Source: Hybos culiciformis (taxonomy: Eukaryota; Arthropoda; Insecta; Diptera; Hybotidae). Taken from it: a stretch of 64,000 nt of DNA. The notes under the pieces are model-generated. The model was given only the letters and a program-made list of their open reading frames with translations, did no database searches and was not told the origin of the DNA. The position numbers and the translations under genes are program-made. How positions within the stretch are numbered: position 1 is the first letter of the stretch; each line of letters begins with the position of its first letter. Shown in pieces: positions 53,050 through 64,000 of the stretch. The DNA is taken from NCBI GenBank assembly GCA_964007475.1, contig OZ023273.1:85013712-85077711 (forward strand), given 5' to 3'.

Positions 53050-53110
53050 TTCGGGATTTGAACCTGCGTCCTTAGAATTACAAATAACTAACATAGCACA
53101 AAGAAAATGT
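53050..53110 (-). ncRNA. tRNA-like sequence (Pol III B box), minus strand
   Basis: In reverse complement ACGCAGGTTCAAATCCCGAA contains a good B box (GGTTCAAATCC) preceded by a poor A-box-like TAGTTATTTG. The T-stem does not pair properly, so it is a tRNA-derived sequence and not a functional tRNA. Confidence 0.45.
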
Positions 53111-53157
53111 GTATAACAAATTTAAATTTTCTATTTTATGTACATTTTAAATTTCAA

Positions 53158-53222
53158 TACCGTAGCTGAGTGGTAGTTTTGGCGAATTGCAATGCTAAAG
53201 AACCAGGTTCGAATCCGGAAGA
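53158..53222 (+). ncRNA. tRNA-like sequence (A and B boxes), plus strand
   Basis: TAGCTGAGTGG (A-box consensus) is followed about 45 bases later by GGTTCGAATCC (perfect B box), the spacing of a tRNA gene. The acceptor and T-stems do not form, so it is tRNA-derived. Its outer end GGTTCGAATCCGGAAG is the inverse of the outer end of the minus-strand copy. Confidence 0.55.
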
Positions 53223-53538
53223 AGGCGTAAGAAATAAAATTAGAATTTAATAAAAATCTAATAAAGAAATTGTAATAATAAATAAAAAAAAATATTAGAA
53301 TAAATTTTTTTTTTTTTTATAAAAAAAAGTCACTAGATTCTAGTAAAAAAAATTGAAGATCTAGCCTTGGTAAGTAGAATTCCACTAGGAATCTAGTTTG
53401 GCATTTTAACTAGAATCTAGGTAAATTTTGGAAGCTAGATTTCCAACTAGATCCTAGTTGCACACAATCTAGTTGCTCAATCTAGTTTTTTTACCCACAA
53501 TCTAGCCAAAATTTATTTAGAGAGTAGTTAGTAATAAT

Positions 53539-53585
53539 AAACATATGTATTTGCAAACATTATCAATACTAATTTTTATCAGTGA
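53539..53585. repeat. 47-bp direct repeat, copy 2
   Basis: Identical to 52352-52398; see there. Confidence 0.85.
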
Positions 53586-54723
53586 CTCCTTGAACATTTA
53601 ATATATTGTGCACTTCATTTGGATTGCTATCACTATAATTATTATCAACTTCACTATTTTTTAAATGCAGTTTTCTCTTTATAAAAAAACAAACGAACCA
53701 CATTCTTTATCATTGCAGGAATAAATTTTAAAAATATGTCGTGTGAAATGATATAAATTCTTTGAGATTGCATGACGAGCAGCATTGTTAGTATAAAAAT
53801 GTATTTTAGGATGAAGGAAATGATCTCTCCAGTTTGTCATTAAGTCAAACCTTCACAATATTATTTTTTTTCAACTGTGCAATGAAAACTTTCTGCCATT
53901 GAAGAATAAAAAATATCATCTTCGTCTATCTGTTCAATTAGTTGGTCCGAACAATCGGGTCTGTCTGTATCAATATCTGCTGGTTTTAAACTATCTGTTA
54001 TATAAAATGTATGAAAACAATCTTTCGTTTTTAAATTTTTTGATCATCACGATCATCGTAAATTTGAACTAAATATTTTTTGATATCTTGATTATTTGAA
54101 ATAACTTGACTCTCCTTTTGTAATGCTGCGTTCGCACTAATTTGACTTTTGATTGTTTTTTTTTAATTTAATGATATTATTTTTAACTAAATTAGTTGAA
54201 ATTATTGGTGGTAATGCTAAACTTGAATCGGTTTTAAGATAATGTAATTGTGATATGGAGTCGTCATCCATATAATCGAAAAAGCTTTTTATAACTGCAA
54301 CATATTTTGTATTTTGGTTCAAATTTTTAATGGCGTAGTATATAACTCCTGTAGCCGTTGTTGTTCCCGATTCGGGAAGGTTTATACGATGCCAAGGATG
54401 TCTGAGACAAATGTCTGCATCAACCTCAGTATGATTCGTTAAAATATCTTCATCACCCAATTCCCTGTAAAGCAATTCGATGTTTTCAGATGTTTTCTTG
54501 TCATCCCAAGTTGGGATTCCCAACTTATTGCAGCAGTATTATGCCCAACATTCTTGAGAATTGTATTTAAAAGTTTCCGACCACAAAGCACTTCGTCATC
54601 ATTATACGTGATATAATTTAATTCGTCATACCATACTTTAATGTTTTTCTCCAGTTCTCTTATTTCATGATTACATGAATTATTATTTGAAGATATGGCG
54701 TTAGTGCAGTTTATATGAACCAC
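53575..54723 (-). pseudogene. InR: Insulin-like receptor ectodomain pseudogene
   Basis: Insulin receptors are transmembrane tyrosine kinases; their ectodomain ends in three fibronectin III (FN3) domains. Minus-strand pieces in order: SCNHEIRELEKNIKVWYDEL and EVLCGRKLLNTILKNV with ISWE (start of FN3-1), DDKKTSENIELLYREL, HPWHRINLPESGTTTATG and NLNQNTKYVAVIKSF (end of FN3-1), QKESQVISNNQDIKKYLVQIYD (FN3-2), DRPDCSDQLIEQIDEDDIFY, then FLHPKIHFYTNNAARHAISK and HFTRHIFKIYSCNDKECGS (insert and FN3-3; compare the family FENFLH...ISNLRPFT.Y.I.IHSCN). At least three frameshifts (near 54520, at an A run near 54165, near 53990) separate them. No transmembrane or kinase part follows. No introns are visible over 1.1 kb, which may indicate a processed copy. 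Confidence 0.6.
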
Positions 54724-55106
54724 TCAGAATGGGCTGAAACTTGGTGGGGGGGTAGAGGCGGTGCCCAAACTGCCAAAACTGAAATCAATTCTTGGGGCAA
54801 AGGCCCCGTTTCGGAGCTAGGGCCCCCCAAAGTTTTCATACATTTTTGTATGGAAAATTTTTTTTTTGCCCGATTGGCCCTATTATTTTTAAGTCACGTA
54901 AATATAATCCATGAAAGTTGGTAATCTAATACTTACCAATTGTTAATCAATGCTGAAACTACGTGGAAATTTTTTGGTACTCTTCCGTTAGCCGGGCGCA
55001 AATGTACGGCGCAAAAAATTTTACGGCGCATGGGACGGAGACTGTTGTGCAGAAAAAAAAAAAAAAAAAAAAGGTGCCCTAAGGGGCGGCAGCCGTCCCC
55101 GAAAGA
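54724..55106. other. Flank of the assembly gap, GC-richer patches
   Basis: Contains GGGGCAAAGGCCCC and GGGCCCCCC words (54790-54830), GCCGGGCGCAAATGTACGGCGC (54990-55012) and CCTAAGGGGCGGCAGCCGTC near the gap, resembling transposon termini, but no pair could be established. Confidence 0.35.
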
Positions 55107-55306
55107 NNNNNNNNNNNNNNNNNNNNNNNNNNNNNNNNNNNNNNNNNNNNNNNNNNNNNNNNNNNNNNNNNNNNNNNNNNNNNNNNNNNNNNNNNNNNNN
55201 NNNNNNNNNNNNNNNNNNNNNNNNNNNNNNNNNNNNNNNNNNNNNNNNNNNNNNNNNNNNNNNNNNNNNNNNNNNNNNNNNNNNNNNNNNNNNNNNNNNN
55301 NNNNNN
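55107..55306. other. Assembly gap (200 N)
   Basis: Exactly 200 undetermined bases at the left edge of the 1.52-kb satellite; the round number suggests a gap of nominal size. Confidence 0.98.
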
Positions 55307-56088
55307 AAAACTTCGGAATTTCACGCAGTTACGAATGATTAAATATAAAAATATAAAATATTGTTAACTTCATATTATTTAACGTCTCAAATTAATTATA
55401 GATTTAGCTAGACAAATAATATTATTTCCAGTCGATGATGAACTTTTACAGATAAGACTTATATAAACAAAATACAATAAAATAGATTTAAATGCCAAAA
55501 TTTAATAAAATTATTTAACAATTGATTAATATGAACAAAAATTTAGTAAAATGTCTTAAAATTCGATTTATATGAACAAAATTTCGATTTATAATTCATA
55601 ATGTTTAATTTAAATTAGTTATTCGAGCTGATTTTCCATCAAATAAAATAATTTTCGAAACATCTGGGAAATGTTTTTACACACTCTAGATTATTTTTTA
55701 CAGAGATCATGTAACCACTAAAGTTATAAACATTATATCCTATAAAACAAATTTATAATATTGGACGCACTAAACTCGTTACAAACAACATAGGTATATT
55801 TTGGCATTGATAGTATAGATATCGATCAAGTAATTTATCATTATAGGTTTTCCCGGCTCAAAATATGCAAAAAAAAAAAAAATTTTCAAAATAGGTAGCT
55901 CTGGTGAAATAAAGATTACCAGACCAAAAATTTTGGGTAGGAATTCATAATTATCGTACACTTTTTTAATTTCAAATATATGTCCAATATTACAAGCAAA
56001 AAAATTACATATTCTACCAATAAAAAAATTATGTTCAAAAAATTTTAAAAATTATTATGTTCAAAAAAATTAAAAAAAAAACGTATTC

Positions 56089-56158
56089 ATTGGGGAATCG
56101 AACCTGACACCTTCACTCTTATAGTCCGATGTTCTAGCCACTAAGCCATACGGCCATA
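56089..56158 (-). ncRNA. tRNA-like sequence in satellite unit 1, minus strand (also 57616-57686, 59137-59207, 60660-60731)
   Basis: The reverse complement has TGGCTTAGTGGCTAGAACAT (A-box region), then GGACTATAAGA and, at tRNA spacing, GGTTCGATTCC (B box) with the outer end CCCCAATGAA. The anticodon-like part resembles tRNA-Tyr, but the T-stem has mismatches, so it is probably a tRNA-derived sequence. It is 70% or more similar to the plus-strand copy in the same unit. Confidence 0.6.
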
Positions 56159-56331
56159 TAATTTTTGCTTTCTAAAATATAATAAAAAAATTCTAATAAA
56201 CCATTCATTTTTTTGTTTTTATTTTATTGTAGGGGAATAAAAAATAATACTCAAAAAAAAAAATAAGAAAAGAATTAGAATACTCAAAAAACGAGTTTGA
56301 AAAATTAACTAACAACAAAAAAAAACTCATA

Positions 56332-56415
56332 GGTATAGCTTAGTAGTAGAATATGGCTTAGTAGTAGAACATCACACTGTAAGTCTGAAGGTGCCTGGTT
56401 CGATTCCCAATGAGG
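56332..56415 (+). ncRNA. tRNA-like sequence in satellite unit 1, plus strand (also 57858-57941, 59379-59462)
   Basis: TGGCTTAGTAGTAGAACATC (A box) is followed by CACTGTAAGTCTGAAGG, similar to a tRNA-Tyr(GUA) anticodon arm, and GGTTCGATTCC (B box). The A-box segment is duplicated just upstream (ATAGCTTAGTAGTAGAAT). Followed by a long T run, a Pol III terminator-like signal. Stem pairing is imperfect. Confidence 0.6.
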
Positions 56416-59400
56416 ATTTTTTTTTTTTAATAAAGAAACAAATCCTTTTAGTATTTTTGGAAAACGTTAAATATTCATATGATATATGATAAAAATTAAA
56501 TTTTTGCACCACTTAACAATTCTTGAATTAAAATAAAAATATGATTTATAGTTTTTCATTAAAAAAAAGAAATTAAATAATCCTTTTCTTTGTGGGTCCC
56601 CAAAAAAAAATTCTCATGTGACAACGGAATTTATTGTCGATTTATTTATATATGTATAATAAAATAAGGGACTATGAAATAATTAAAAAGTAATAGTTAG
56701 CAATAGAAATACCTATACATTTATTTTTTGATCCTATATTTTTTAATTTATAGCTTAAATATTATTTGCCAAATTCGATTCTAATTTCAATTTGATATTT
56801 TCGTCTATTTTTTATTTTGACATGCAGATTGTGAAAACTTCGGAATTTCACGCAGTTACGAATGATTAAATATAAAAATATAAAATATTGTTAACTTCAT
56901 ATTATTTAACGTCTCAAATTAATTATAGATTTAGCTAGACAAATAATATTATTTCCAGTCGATGATGAACTTTTACAGATAAGACTTATATAAACAAAAT
57001 ACAATAAAATAGATTTAAATGCCAAAATTTAATAAAATTATTTAACAATTGATTAATATGAACAAAAATTTAGTAAAATGTCTTAAAATTCGATTTATAT
57101 GAACAAAATTTCGATTTATAATTCATAATGTTTAATTTAAATTAGTTATTCGAGCTGATTTTCCATCAAATAAAATAATTTTCGAAACATCTGGGAAATG
57201 TTTTTACACACTCTAGATTATTTTTTACAGAGATCATGTAACCACTAAAGTTATAAACATTATATCCTATAAAACAAATTTATAATATTGGACGCACTAA
57301 ACTCGTTACAAACAACATAGGTATATTTTGGCATTGATAGTATAGATATCGATCAAGTAATTTATCATTATAGGTTTTCCCGGCTCAAAATATGCAAAAA
57401 AAAAAAAAATTTTCAAAATAGGTAGCTCTGGTGAAATAAAGATTACCAGACCAAAAATTTTGGGTAGGAATTCATAATTATCGTACACTTTTTTAATTTC
57501 AAATATATGTCCAATATTACAAGCAAAAAAATTACATATTCTACCAATAAAAAAATTATGTTCAAAAAATTTTAAAAATTATTATGTTCAAAAAAATTAA
57601 AAAAAAAATGTATTCATTGGGGAATCGAACCTGACACCTTCACTCTTATAGTCCGATGTTCTAGCCACTAAGCCATACGGCCATATAATTTTTGCTTTCT
57701 AAAATATAATAAAAAAATTCTAATAAACCATTCATTTTTTTGTTTTTATTTTATTGTAGGGGAATAAAAAATAATACTCAAAAAAAAAATAAGAAAAGAA
57801 TTAGAATACTCAAAAAACGAGTTTGAAAAATTAACTAACAACAAAAAAAAACTCATAGGTATAGCTTAGTAGTAGAATATGGCTTAGTAGTAGAACATCA
57901 CACTGTAAGTCTGAAGGTGCCTGGTTCGATTCCCAATGAGGATTTTTTTTTTTAATAAAGAAACAAATCCTTTTAGTATTTTTGGAAAACGTTAAATATT
58001 CATATGATATATGATAAAAATTAAATTTTTGCACCACTTAACAATTCTTGAATTAAAATAAAAATATGATTTATAGTTTTTCATTAAAAAAAAGAAATTA
58101 AATAATCCTTTTCTTTGTGGGTCCCCAAAAAAAAATTCTCATGTGACAACGGAATTTATTGTCGATTTATTTATATATGTATAATAAAATAAGGGACTAT
58201 GAAATAATTAAAAAGTAATAGTTAGCAATAGAAATATACATTTATTTTTTGATCCTATATTTTTTAATTTATAGCTTAAATATTATTTGCCAAATTCGAT
58301 TCTAATTTCAATTTGATATTTTCGTCTATTTTTTATTTTGACATGCAGATTGTGAAAACTTCGGAATTTCACGCAGTTACGAATGATTAAATATAAAAAT
58401 ATAAAATATTGTTAACTTCATATTATTTAACGTCTCAAATTAATTATAGATTTAGCTAGACAAATAATATTATTTCCAGTCGATGATGAACTTTTACAGA
58501 TAAGACTTATATAAACAAAATACAATAAAATAGATTTAAATGCCAAAATTTAATAAAATTATTTAACAATTGATTAATATGAACAAAAATTTAGTAAAAT
58601 GTCTTAAAATTCGATTTATATGAACAAAATTTCGATTTATAATTCATAATGTTTAATTTAAATTAGTTATTCGAGCTGATTTTCCATCAAATAAAATAAT
58701 TTTCGAAACATCTGGGAAATGTTTTTACACACTCTAGATTATTTTTTACAGAGATCATGTAACCACTAAAGTTATAAACATTATATCCTATAAAACAAAT
58801 TTATAATATTGGACGCACTAAACTCGTTACAAACAACATAGGTATATTTTGGCATTGATAGTATAGATATCGATCAAGTAATTTATCATTATAGGTTTTC
58901 CCGGCTCAAAATATGCAAAAAAAAAAAAAATTTTCAAAATAGGTAGCTCTGGTGAAATAAAGATTACCAGACCAAAAATTTTGGGTAGGAATTCATAATT
59001 ATCGTACACTTTTTTAATTTCAAATATATGTCCAATATTACAAGCAAAAAAATTACATATTCTACCAATAAAAAAATTATGTTCAAAAAATTTTAAAAAT
59101 TATTATGTTCAAAAAAATTAAAAAAAAAATGTATTCATTGGGGAATCGAACCTGACACCTTCACTCTTATAGTCCGATGTTCTAGCCACTAAGCCATACG
59201 GCCATATAATTTTTGCTTTCTAAAATATAATAAAAAAATTCTAATAAACCATTCATTTTTTTGTTTTTATTTTATTGTAGGGGAATAAAAAATAATACTC
59301 AAAAAAAAAATAAGAAAAGAATTAGAATACTCAAAAAACGAGTTTGAAAAATTAACTAACAACAAAAAAAAACTCATAGGTATAGCTTAGTAGTAGAATA

Positions 59401-60767
59401 TGGCTTAGTAGTAGAACATCACACTGTAAGTCTGAAGGTGCCTGGTTCGATTCCCAATGAGGATTTTTTTTTTTAATAAAGAAACAAATCCTTTTAGTAT
59501 TTTTGGAAAACGTTAAATATTCATATGATATATGATAAAAATTAAATTTTTGCACCACTTAACAATTCTTGAATTAAAATAAAAATATGATTTATAGTTT
59601 TTCATTAAAAAAAAGAAATTAAATAATCCTTTTCTTTGTGGGTCCCCAAAAAAAAATTCTCATGTGACAACGGAATTTATTGTCGATTTATTTATATATG
59701 TATAATAAAATAAGGGACTATGAAATAATTAAAAAGTAATAGTTAGCAATAGAAATATACATTTATTTTTTGATCCTATATTTTTTAATTTATAGCTTAA
59801 ATATTATTTGCCAAATTCGATTCTAATTTCAATTTGATATTTTCGTCTATTTTTTATTTTGACATGCAGATTGTGAAAACTTCGGAATTTCACGCAGTTA
59901 CGAATGATTAAATATAAAAATATAAAATATTGTTAACTTCATATTATTTAACGTCTCAAATTAATTATAGATTTAGCTAGACAAATAATATTATTTCCAG
60001 TCGATGATGAACTTTTACAGATAAGACTTATATAAACAAAATACAATAAAATAGATTTAAATGCCAAAATTTAATAAAATTATTTAACAATTGATTAATA
60101 TGAACAAAAATTTAGTAAAATGTCTTAAAATTCGATTTATATGAACAAAATTTCGATTTATAATTCATAATGTTTAATTTAAATTAGTTATTCGAGCTGA
60201 TTTTCCATCAAATAAAATAATTTTCGAAACATCTGGGAAATGTTTTTACACACTCTAGATTATTTTTTACAGAGATCATGTAACCACTAAAGTTATAAAC
60301 ATTATATCCTATAAAACAAATTTATAATATTGGACGCACTAAACTCGTTACAAACAACATAGGTATATTTTGGCATTGATAGTATAGATATCGATCAAGT
60401 AATTTATCATTATAGGTTTTCCCGGCTCAAAATATGCAAAAAAAAAAAATTTCAAAATAGGTAGCTCTGGTGAAATAAAGATTACCAGACCAAAAATTTT
60501 GGGTAGGAATTCATAATTATCGTACACTTTTTTAATTTCAAATATATGTATATATAGGGCCCAATATTACAAGCAAAAAAATTACATATTCTACCAATAA
60601 AAAAATTATGTTCAAAAAAATTAAAAATTATTATGTTCAAAAAAATGAAAATAAAATGTATTCATTGGGGAATCGAACCTGACACCTTCACTCTTATAGT
60701 ACGATGTTCTAGCCACTAAGCCATACAGCCCATATGATTTTGCATTTCTAAAATATAATAAAAAAAA

Positions 60768-60992
60768 CATACGAAGCAGTCATAGAACTGCCTACAGAAG
60801 TTTATACTTAAGATTTAAAAACTATGAATAACAGTGGCTACAAATGATGGGCTGCTCAGTACAAAATGTAAATTAAAATAAAAATCAGTCCATCAGTCCA
60901 AAAGCAGTCCATTATTTGTAGCCACTGTTATTTCATAGTTTAAATCTTAAGTATAAACTTCTGTAGGCAGTTCTATGACTGCTTCGTGTTTT
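60768..60992. mobile_element. Foldback MITE of about 225 bp
   Basis: ACGAAGCAGTCATAGAACTG...CAGTGGCTACAAAT (60770-60846) is inverted at 60911-60988 with very few differences. The centre has GCTGCTCAGTAC and repeated CAGTCCAT. It lies just where the last satellite unit breaks off. Confidence 0.85.
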
Positions 60993-61790
60993 TTTTTTGC
61001 TCCTATCCCAAAGAAAAAGAAAAATAAAAAATCTTTTGAAAAGAAAAGATTACTGAGTTTATGAAAGATTTTTTAAGTCATAAGAAAAACAGTGGAATAA
61101 GTGATAACTTTTTATCTTTCTTTACATTATCTGTTCAATTGATAATAATAAAAGTTGACCTCATAATGCTGAAATTTACTAGATATAAAAAAAAAATATT
61201 TTAGGTGTTTTTGGGGTATTTTTTCCTACCCCATTACAGATTTTGGAAATGGGGTATTTCAGGAAAATTCAATCAAAAATGGGGTAGCCTACCCCAGAAT
61301 GGGGTATGTCTGGTCACCCTACACCCAGGCAATGCCTGGGTTGCTTAGTACTACCAGCCGGCCCTGATCATCACCAACTATAAAATAAGGTATGTTTCTG
61401 CAATTGGGTGACAAGTCCCTAGGCGGTGGTAAGCTGATATTTTTTTTATAATAAGTGCGTGTAAAAATTATTATATTAAAAGAAAAAAAATATTTAATAA
61501 ATAACAACAGTTGTGTTCTGACTGTGAAATTATGTGTACGCGTTTCTTTTTCGTTTTTGAATTTTGTTCTTTTTTTTCGTTTAAATTGTTTTAAAATGTA
61601 TTGTTTGAAATTTTAACCTTTTTTTTTTTTTTTTTTTTAATAATTGAAATAGAATAAAAAAGATAATAATAATAAAAAATTTAAAATTTAAATTAAATGT
61701 TCGATCAAATTCGTGTCGACCAATTTTATTCGAAACAAAAAAAAATTAAAAAAAAAATAAATAAATAAAAATAAAAACAATAATAAATAA
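60993..61790. other. Spacer with GGGGTA-repeated hAT-like remnant
   Basis: GGGGTATTT, GGGGTAGCCTACCCC and GGGGTATGTCTGGTCACCCT (61210-61320) resemble the end of a hAT-type element, and AGCCGGCCCTG at 61356-61366 another, but no TSD pair was found. Low-complexity A/T follows from 61440. Confidence 0.4.
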
Positions 61791-64000
61791 ATTGATTTTT
61801 AATTAACGTCTGTGTTTTTTTTTATTAATATCTTTTGAATATTTGCGATCGATTATACAGACATGATTTTTTTTAAGTAGTTGGTGAAGTAAACTGAAAA
61901 TTTTTATTTTTAATATTTTATCTAGGGAACTTAAATTTTTTTGAAAATTACTGAATTATTGAATTGTTTCGTCCTGGTATCAAGCTTAGGACTCATCAGA
62001 ATGATTTACTTGATACCTATCATTTACAATTCTAGAGATGAATATTATACAATTTATTTTTTATTTAAATTGCATGAAGATTTTTTATTTTTGGTTCTGT
62101 GAGGTTTTATTTATGGATATAAATTGAATATCAAATTCTTCATATATTAATTGTATTATTAACTTTATGAATTTCTGAAATCTCTATTCAATTATTATTT
62201 TTTTGTTAAATTTCTTATTTTTATTTCTCCTATTCTAATATTGAGTGGTATTATTGCGTTTCATTTTCCGACAAATGCCATATGAGAACTTTTTTATAAA
62301 TTTCAAAGGTTGACTCTAGGGTTTGAGTCTATGTTATGAAATATTATTATGTTCACATAATTGGAAGATTGTTAGGAAATTCTTTTTTCGCATTACCACC
62401 CAGAAATGAACTTTTTTTTTTTTTTTTTTATTGAAGTTAAGAAATTACCAAATTTGGACAATTACCGATCTACGTCCACAAATTATTGATTTTTAATTAA
62501 CGTCTGTGTTTTTTTTTATTAATATCTTTTGAATATTTGCGATCGATTATACAGACATGATTTTTTTTAAGTAGTTGGTGAAGTAAACTGAAAATTTTTA
62601 TTTTTAATATTTTATCTAGGGAACTTAAATTTTTTTGAAAATTACTGAATTATTGAATTGTTTCGTCCTGGTATCAAGCTTAGGACTCATCAGAATGATT
62701 TACTTGATACCTATCATTTACAATTCTAGAGATGAATATTATACAATTTATTTTTTATTTAAATTGCATGAAGATTTTTTATTTTTGGTTCTGTGAGGTT
62801 TTATTTATGGATATAAATTGAATATCAAATTCTTCATATATTAATTGTATTATTAACTTTATGAATTTCTGAAATCTCTATTCAATTATTATTTTTTTGT
62901 TAAATTTCTTATTTTTATTTCTCCTATTCTAATATTGAGTGGTATTATTGCGTTTCATTTTCCGACAAATGCCATATGAGAACTTTTTTATAAATTTCAA
63001 AGGTTGACTCTAGGGTTTGAGTCTATGTTATGAAATATTATTATGTTCACATAATTGGAAGATTGTTAGGAAATTCTTTTTTCGCATTACCACCCAGAAA
63101 TGAACTTTTTTTTTTTTTTTATTGAAGTTAAGAAATTACCAAATTTGGACAATTACCGATCTACGTCCACAAATTATTGATTTTTAATTAACGTCTGTGT
63201 TTTTTTTTATTAATATCTTTTGAATATTTGCGATCGATTATACAGACATGATTTTTTTTAAGTAGTTGGTGAAGTAAACTGAAAATTTTTATTTTTAATA
63301 TTTTATCTAGGGAACTTAAATTTTTTTGAAAATTACTGAATTATTGAATTGTTTCGTCCTGGTATCAAGCTTAGGACTCATCAGAATGATTTACTTGATA
63401 CCTATCATTTACAATTCTAGAGATGAATATTATACAATTTATTTTTTATTTAAATTGCATGAAGATTTTTTATTTTTGGTTCTGTGAGGTTTTATTTATG
63501 GATATAAATTGAATATCAAATTCTTCATATATTAATTGTATTATTAACTTTATGAATTTCTGAAATCTCTATTCAATTATTATTTTTTTGTTAAATTTCT
63601 TATTTTTATTTCTCCTATTCTAATATTGAGTGGTATTATTGCGTTTCATTTTCCGACAAATGCCATATGAGAACTTTTTTATAAATTTCAAAGGTTGACT
63701 CTAGGGTTTGAGTCTATGTTATGAAATATTATTATGTTCACATAATTGGAAGATTGTTAGGAAATTCTTTTTTCGCATTACCACCCAGAAATGAACTTTT
63801 TTTTTTTTTTTTTTTTTTTATTGAAGTTAAGAAATTACCAAATTTGGACAATTACCGATCTACGTCCACAAATTATTGATTTTTAATTAACGTCTGTGTT
63901 TTTTTTTATTAATATCTTTTGAATATTTGCGATCGATTATACAGACATGATTTTTTTTAAGTAGTTGGTGAAGTAAACTGAAAATTTTTATTTTTAATAT
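61791..64000. repeat. Tandem satellite, unit about 691-699 bp, at least 3.2 copies, continues past the window
   Basis: AATTAACGTCTGTGTTTTTT starts at about 61801, 62495, 63186 and 63885. The units are almost identical; length differences come from the T run before ATTGAAGTTAAG (near 62410, 63107, 63799). Each unit has a hairpin: GGTATCAAG and CTTGATACC about 24 bases apart (61976-62018 in the first). No coding content. Confidence 0.95.

Larger units (their letters stand above)
52684..53524. mobile_element. Tc1/mariner-like MITE (841 bp) with CTAG-rich repeats and inverted tRNA-like pair
   Basis: CTCTCTAAATAAATTTTGGC plus TAGA at the left is mirrored exactly at the right (53501-53524), with TA on both sides (52682-52683, 53525-53526). 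The interior repeats (A)TCTAG words over 25 times. In its middle sit two tRNA-like sequences in opposite orientation (53050-53100 and 53158-53222). No transposase. Confidence 0.8.
55311..60740. repeat. Tandem satellite, unit 1521-1527 bp, about 3.6 copies
   Basis: CTTCGGAATTTCACGCAGTT starts at 55311, 56838, 58359 and 59880, giving periods of 1527, 1521 and 1521. Copies are nearly identical apart from A-run lengths and a few bases (for example ACGTATTC against ATGTATTC, and CCTATACATT against ATACATT). The last copy diverges after about 60545 (extra ATGTATATATAGGGC) and ends near 60740. Each unit carries an inverted pair of tRNA-like sequences. Short repeated minus-strand frames of 60 and 68 codons are not genes. 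Confidence 0.95.

Noticed and set aside
54940..55338. ORF across the N gap
   Set aside because: Undetermined bases have been read as open codons.
56089..56415. Functional tRNA genes
   Set aside because: A and B boxes are good, but T-stem and acceptor pairing fail by eye, so they are listed only as tRNA-like.
55779..59558. Repeated 60- and 68-codon minus-strand ORFs, identical in three satellite units
   Set aside because: The identity reflects recent tandem duplication; the peptides have no recognisable features and one runs through a tRNA-like sequence.

Overview
The window is a repeat-dominated, very AT-rich stretch of an arthropod, most probably insect, nuclear genome. The evidence is eukaryotic: spliced exons with GT/AG introns, non-LTR and LTR retrotransposons of BEL/Pao and Gypsy type, many hAT, Tc1/mariner and PIF/Harbinger elements with intact target-site duplications (TSDs), long satellites and a 200-N assembly gap. 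I find no intact host protein-coding gene. What remains of host genes are broken pieces: a histidyl-tRNA synthetase fragment (23960-24246, minus), an insulin-receptor ectodomain fragment (53575-54723, minus), and possible exons of MADF/Myb-like (22945-23600) and zinc-knuckle (41236-41712) genes. I recognise no host promoter.

Layout. 1-8071: a CACTA/TNP2-like transposase remnant, interspersed repeats, and the 5' end (LTR plus primer-binding site) of a Gypsy-like element with a hairpin-rich leader. 8072-14639: a hAT element with a ZMYM1-like transposase, split by a LINE (about 8465-11872) that has an open ORF2. 15980-17001: a hAT with palindromic iterons. 17010-22690: a second LINE, whose ORF1 contains an in-frame poly-asparagine microsatellite that has been hit by a 655-bp hAT MITE. 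24617-37980: a BEL/Pao element with LTRs, CTAAT TSD, gag, pol and a broken env-like region. Its 5' LTR holds a 3.6-kb element that itself carries a LINE fragment, two hATs, a Tc1-like foldback and a PIF MITE; its integrase is split by another composite insertion. 38001-41083: hAT within hAT, with an octanucleotide array and a long near-perfect hairpin. 41236-46405: zinc-knuckle exons, a second BEL fragment, a Gypsy LTR and a spliced Harbinger transposase remnant. 46803-51677: a large inverted-repeat-bounded block with a LINE fragment and iteron elements. 52349-55106: a Tc1-like MITE carrying inverted tRNA-like sequences, next to the insulin-receptor pseudogene. 55311-60740: a 1.52-kb satellite with inverted tRNA-like pairs. 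61791-64000: a 0.69-kb satellite.

The most unusual signals are (i) two elements of one DNA-transposon family (24970-28609 and 33938-34477) that share an internal backbone and 4-bp TSDs but have different terminal motifs, each repeated inside its own element; and (ii) tRNA-like Pol III promoter pairs, arranged head-to-head with the B boxes outward, in two separate repeats. Order of nesting was deduced from TSDs that I located by eye in the sequence; family assignments rest on recalled family motifs, without any database search.
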